Positions 61,701 to 64,000 of a DNA stretch of 64,000 nucleotides are shown one piece after another. The position numbers and the translations under genes are program-made. This stretch comes from Laguncularia racemosa (lineage: Eukaryota; Streptophyta; Magnoliopsida; Myrtales; Combretaceae): positions 1,550,001-1,614,000 of the forward strand of contig JBBMOL010000140.1 in assembly GCA_037954665.1 (NCBI GenBank), written 5' to 3'. The notes under the pieces are model-generated. The model was given only the letters and a program-made list of their open reading frames with translations. It had not been told where the DNA came from and did not search any database. Position 1 is the first letter of the stretch, and each line of letters starts with the position of its first letter.

Positions 61701-63852
61701 TTTTGGAAGCAGCATCCATCAATGGTGAAGGTATACAGTTTAAAATTGTCCACAAGTTATCTATCAAGAAAAGGGGATGCCCTTTGCGAATAGTACTATT
61801 GCACTTGAAAATTGTATGACGAATGCACTGCCATTAACTTTCTTTTTTGGGGTCAATTTAGACAGAGTTGTTGATCCAGGCTCAGTTAACACGAGAATCA
61901 GCAGCATTATCTCCAGCTTTGCTTGGTGACTTCAGACGGGTGCTCGAACTTGCACCACGGCTTCTTGATGAATTGATGAAGGTGCTTGTTAAATCTCATC
62001 ATTTTGCATTTTTTACTTAGGTTACACTTTATGTTATAAATTCTCTTATTGGATTAGTATGGGTAATATTAATGATGGCATAATATGCCGTGTACTGAAG
62101 GGATTTTCATTGTCAATATGGTGTTTGGGTTAATATAGCGTGATTTTTATATTTTTCTCTGCACCAAGGAAAGTGATAACACAAAATGAGCCAGTCTTTT
62201 TTCCATCTTTTAGTTCTTCATTTGGTGAGACAGCAACTTCATCAGTTCATCCATAGTGTCCGTAGCATAGAGCTAAAACTGAGTGAGCTAACTCTCATGA
62301 AAACCGTTACTTTAAATATAGCGGGGTACAATAGTGCTCACTGCTCTCTACATAGTCACCCATGATAATATCCAAGGAGTGTTTTACCAAAGCCTCTTAA
62401 ATTTTATGATTTGTTGAATGAATAGTTCTGTTTGTTAGATGGAAATTAGTACATAAAAGATGGTAGATTCTACTGCAAGCCATTTTAGTGGGCTTAATTG
62501 ACTTATAGAGTTACATTAATATGAGCTAGCAACATTTCCTGCTCGTTGACATTTAGATACAAACCTTTAGAATAGCTGTCTGGAATGAAACTTTTCAAAA
62601 AATTTTGTCTATTAAGGATTGTAGCGTGTTTTCAAGTGGAATTTGCTAATTGTATAATGGGATGAAGAGGTAGTTTCTTACATCATTTTGTTCTTCTGCT
62701 GGTAATAGGCTTCTTTGAATGGGCTAGAAACTTGATCGCAAGGTTCCTTTAGTCATCCTTATGGGACTGAGATTTATCTTCATGTTTCTTTTTGGTGGGT
62801 TAGCTCTTCACTGGACTATAAACTTGGTGAAATTTTAAGTCCTTGTCATCAGTCTAAGATTTGTCTTGATATTCCCTTTTTAAGTATTGTTGGCATTCAA
62901 CATTGCTTTCATTTTAATAATTTGTGGTATCTACATGCTTCTGCATCTGTAGTATTATATAGGCATCTGTAGCCTTTCTCCATTCATTTCCAGCAAAGGT
63001 TTCTATAAATATAACACAGGTTACATTGTAGATGGTAGATTAAGGCCCTGTTTGTTTCAAGGAAAGCTGCTTGTTAGTGTAAAATATTTTCCCTAAAATT
63101 ATTTTTTTTTAAAATGATATATTTTCATGTATTTGGTTGTGTTAATAGAAATATGGTGAAAAATCTATTCCAGTGTTTGACTTGCAAGTATTATGTAACT
63201 CGTAGTTTTACTAAAATAAATTAATATTGCATGTTATTATAAATACATTGTGTCAAAAATTTTATTTTATATATTATTATAACCTCTTTAGTCGAATTAC
63301 ATAAGTTTTATGAAATCTTTAATTTTGTTTGCCAATTACATTTTTTCATGTTTAAAATATAAGTCATAGGTCAATTATTTCAAAAATAGTACGGATATTA
63401 TTTGGTTAGAGGCAAGACTCTTTCAACGGCTAATTCGGAAAACAACATGCCGTTTTAAAAAGAGTAAATTGTTTTCCTAAAACAGAGTAGCATTTGCTTT
63501 TTTGTAGAAAAATATTTTCTCTTATAGGGAAAAATGTTTTCTACTTAAAGACCCCTCAATTAGCATAACAAACAATGAAAAATAGAGTAAATATTTTCCA
63601 AAAAAATATTCCTCTTGAAGCAAATGGGGCCTAAGTTCGATGTCTGACCTTTTTGCTTACAAGATGTCTTGTGCTTAGATTCTTTGTTGGCATGGTGTAA
63701 TGAGGCTTTCAAGTAAATATTAGTTTTCAACATATAATTTAACATTCATATCTTTTTGGATTCAGATGGCAGTAATTCCTCGCACTGCTCAAGGGCATGG
63801 TTGGCTGAGGCCTGCAATTGGTGTTGTGGAGCTTTCTCAATGTGTTATTCAG
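58718..63852 (+). CDS. ERDJ2: ERdj2/SEC63 J-domain translocation protein, exons 1-8, continues past window
   Basis: Exons 58718-58903, 59023-59118, 59227-59347, 59431-59537, 59638-59855, 61553-61730, 61862-61981 and 63766-63852 join with GT-AG ends and consistent phase into 371 codons without a stop. The family is the plant Sec63, which recruits BiP to the ER Sec61 channel. Membrane spans lie at about residues 10-30, 72-88 and 192-212. Between spans 2 and 3 is a J domain (about 98-162) with intact HPD (59323-59331), which stimulates BiP ATPase. The Brl/Sec63 domain begins near residue 240 ([20 protein letters not shown]) and would continue for about 300 residues outside the window. The start [16 protein letters not shown] matches the family start. 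No damage is seen. Confidence 0.95.
59856..61552 (+). other. Intron 5 of ERdj2
   Basis: A 1.7-kb intron with GT...AG ends. It holds an (AT)n run at 61108-61126; no transposon with clear ends is seen. Confidence 0.8.
61982..63765 (+). other. Intron 7 of ERdj2
   Basis: A 1.8-kb intron with donor AAG|GTGCTT and acceptor TTCAG|ATGGCA. It contains the MITE at 63044-63631. Confidence 0.85.
63044..63631. mobile_element. Tourist-like MITE (PIF/Harbinger type) in intron 7 of ERdj2
   Basis: Terminal inverted repeats: GGCCCTGTTTGTTTCAAGGA on the left; reverse complement of the right end GGCCCCATTTGCTTCAAGAG. The 3-bp duplication TAA lies at 63041-63043 and 63632-63634. The size is 588 bp and there is no coding capacity. 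The GGCCCTGTTTG end and TAA target site are hallmarks of plant Harbinger/Tourist elements. Confidence 0.82.
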
Positions 63853-64000
63853 GTATCTTGTAGGTTATTGCTATTGCTGGTTTGACTTCAAGTAGAGAAG
63901 TTTTACTCGTGTTTTGTTAGTTAAGCATGTAATTTGCACCTGCCTAGATGATAATTGAGTGCACTATGTCAATAATCCCTCTCCCCTGTACTCTCTCTTT
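63853..64000 (+). other. Start of intron 8 of ERdj2
   Basis: Donor CAG|GTATCT at 63853. The next exon is beyond the window. Confidence 0.85.

Overview
This window is nuclear DNA of a flowering plant, most likely a woody eudicot; I cannot name the species. The evidence is AT-rich DNA, GT-AG introns, plant-type Copia, Gypsy, LINE, MULE and hAT elements, and two plant nuclear genes. About three quarters of the window is transposable-element sequence of different ages, much of it nested.

Left part (1-17.6 kb): a four-level structure, probably sitting in the last intron of a host gene. An L1-type LINE (LINE-A, minus strand) is split by a plus-strand Copia (507-10665, TSD AGGAT). That Copia is itself split, in its leader, by a younger minus-strand Copia (1233-6265, TSD ATTAT). 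LTR divergence agrees with the order: 2 differences in 224 bp for the inner copy, 7 substitutions plus an indel in about 201 bp for the outer. The 5' side of LINE-A abuts a truncated minus-strand Copia (15488-17235) and a tRNA-like SINE head (17496-17556).

Host gene 1 (17.7-25.1 kb, minus): a probable plastid Tic22-like family gene. Seven exons join in frame over 336 codons, with the last coding exon(s) outside the window or lost. Its introns hold a 5'-truncated antisense LINE (LINE-B) and a candidate MITE.

Middle (25.3-43.8 kb): a complete MULE (25343-33406) with long TIRs and a 9-bp TSD. It carries a decayed MuDR-type transposase (+), a convergent decayed plant-mobile-domain (PMD) gene (-) and an array of about 145-bp AT-rich repeats. 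Two decayed plus-strand hAT transposases follow, DUF659-type and RICESLEEPER-type.

43.8-54.9 kb: a roughly 5.6-kb sequence with TG...CA ends and a perfect GAGAA TSD, read here as a giant solo LTR. It is interrupted 26 bp from its left end by a Gypsy element (43875-49309, TSD CTAGA). The Gypsy pol has lost most of RT, RNase H and the start of IN by an in-frame deletion. The LTR body holds long CA-rich, TGC-rich and purine-rich blocks.

Right part (57.8-64 kb): host gene 2 (+), a clear ERdj2/SEC63 orthologue. Eight exons encode 371 codons; the gene runs off the window. Intron 7 holds a Tourist-like MITE with a TAA TSD.

I found no CRISPR arrays, rRNA, true tRNA genes or bacterial operons.
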